A stretch of 41,646 nucleotides of DNA from assembly GCA_945898015.1 (NCBI GenBank), contig CAMDGM010000031.1, positions 1 through 41,646 on the forward strand. Reading direction: 5' to 3'. The notes under the pieces are model-generated. The model had not been told where the DNA came from. It worked only from the letters and a program-made list of their open reading frames with translations, and made no database searches. This stretch comes from PVC group bacterium. Its GTDB lineage: Bacteria > Verrucomicrobiota > Kiritimatiellia > CAIKKV01. This document shows, in pieces, positions 41,444-41,646 of this stretch (position 1 is the stretch's first letter; the number at the start of each line of letters is the position of its first letter). The translations under genes were made by a program, and so were the position numbers.

Positions 41444-41646
41444 GCCAGCACGATAGCGGGTGCGGATTAATCGGGCAAGCGTAAAGGCGTGTGGCGGCAG
41501 GGCAAACGCATCTAAATTCCTCTCATAACGCCAAAAACTGGCATGCTTCTTGGGCAGGGCGGGTCAGCCGGGGCCGCGGAGTAGGCCCTGATCCGGCCGG
41601 CACCGGCCTCTGAACGGGCCGCCGCTAGGCGCGCCGCCCGGCGCGC
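41444..41646. other. Right-edge intergenic stretch
   Basis: 203 bp with no supportable gene. The minus strand holds TTGCCC, a 17-bp spacer and TATCGT (roughly 41476-41447), a weak candidate promoter for the NDK-like operon. The last ~60 bases are extremely GC-rich with overlapping GGCGCGCC-type palindromes. Confidence 0.35.

Noticed and set aside
41539..41554. TGGCATG-N4-TTGGG as a sigma-54 promoter
   Set aside because: Spacing fits, but the invariant C of the -12 GC element is G, and the gene it would serve lies outside the window.
1..41646. CRISPR array, tRNA or rRNA gene, complete transposase or phage genes
   Set aside because: No short regularly spaced repeats, no tRNA T-arm pattern with matching acceptor stem, no transposase or phage structural motif found.

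Overview
The window is GC-rich and densely coding. It has about 33 protein genes, mostly in short tightly coupled operons with 4-nt or similar stop/start overlaps. Its gene content fits an anaerobic or micro-aerobic bacterium of the PVC group (Kiritimatiellota/Lentisphaerota/Verrucomicrobiota type). The supporting genes are a class I-like hybrid cluster protein, Gfo/Idh oxidoreductases next to amidohydrolases, a UroD/MtaA-like protein, RNase HIII, DUF1015, a PcnB-type nucleotidyltransferase and a membrane Ser/Thr kinase. This placement is inferred from gene families only; no rRNA or tRNA gene is visible.

Layout. 1-990: non-coding repeat array, two near-identical ~350-bp units plus a partial third, each with a GC-rich hairpin. 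991-3096: Rrf2 regulator and hcp (nitrosative/redox stress), closed by a perfect intrinsic terminator. 3124-7118: two Gfo/Idh oxidoreductases around a duplicated (two-domain) amidohydrolase, probably sugar/cyclitol or glycan-derived substrate catabolism. 7259-10752: zinc-ribbon Ser/Thr kinase coupled to a GHMP sugar kinase. 10753-11165: an intergenic region that looks like a structured non-coding RNA with its own terminator. 11166-15399: DUF3592-like protein, UroD-like protein, HExxH membrane protein, small Cys protein, LemA, DUF3137 protein. 15405-21236 (minus): operon rnhC-prmA-SWIM/SNF2 helicase-SDR. 21392-22435: a degenerate YchF-like protein. 22445-26605 (minus): AMP-ligase/ACP/acyltransferase fusion, DUF1015 protein, zincin. 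26778-27518: CmcI-like protein. 27515-29834 (minus): pcnB and a lytic transglycosylase. 29993-33432: M1 aminopeptidase, nucleotidyltransferase and an overlapping 59-aa gene. 33523-36189 (minus): NYN-nuclease/coiled-coil protein with a C39-like peptidase. 36377-37753: alkaline phosphatase with a dockerin-like loop. 37770-38398 (minus): PIN/Phd toxin-antitoxin pair. 38399-38868: non-coding, repeat-derived. 38869-41443 (minus): NDK-like protein, GT9 glycosyltransferase, ExbD/TolR-like lipoprotein.

The most interesting items are the structured RNA at about 10.8-11.03 kb, the C39-peptidase/NYN pair beside a nucleotidyltransferase with a tiny overlapping partner (about 32.7-36.2 kb), the half-dead tandem amidohydrolase, the YchF homologue with a broken P-loop, the in-frame leader ORF before the second oxidoreductase, and the dispersed repeat family shared between the left edge and 38.5 kb. 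All functional statements come from reading motifs by eye; no searches or folding programs were run.
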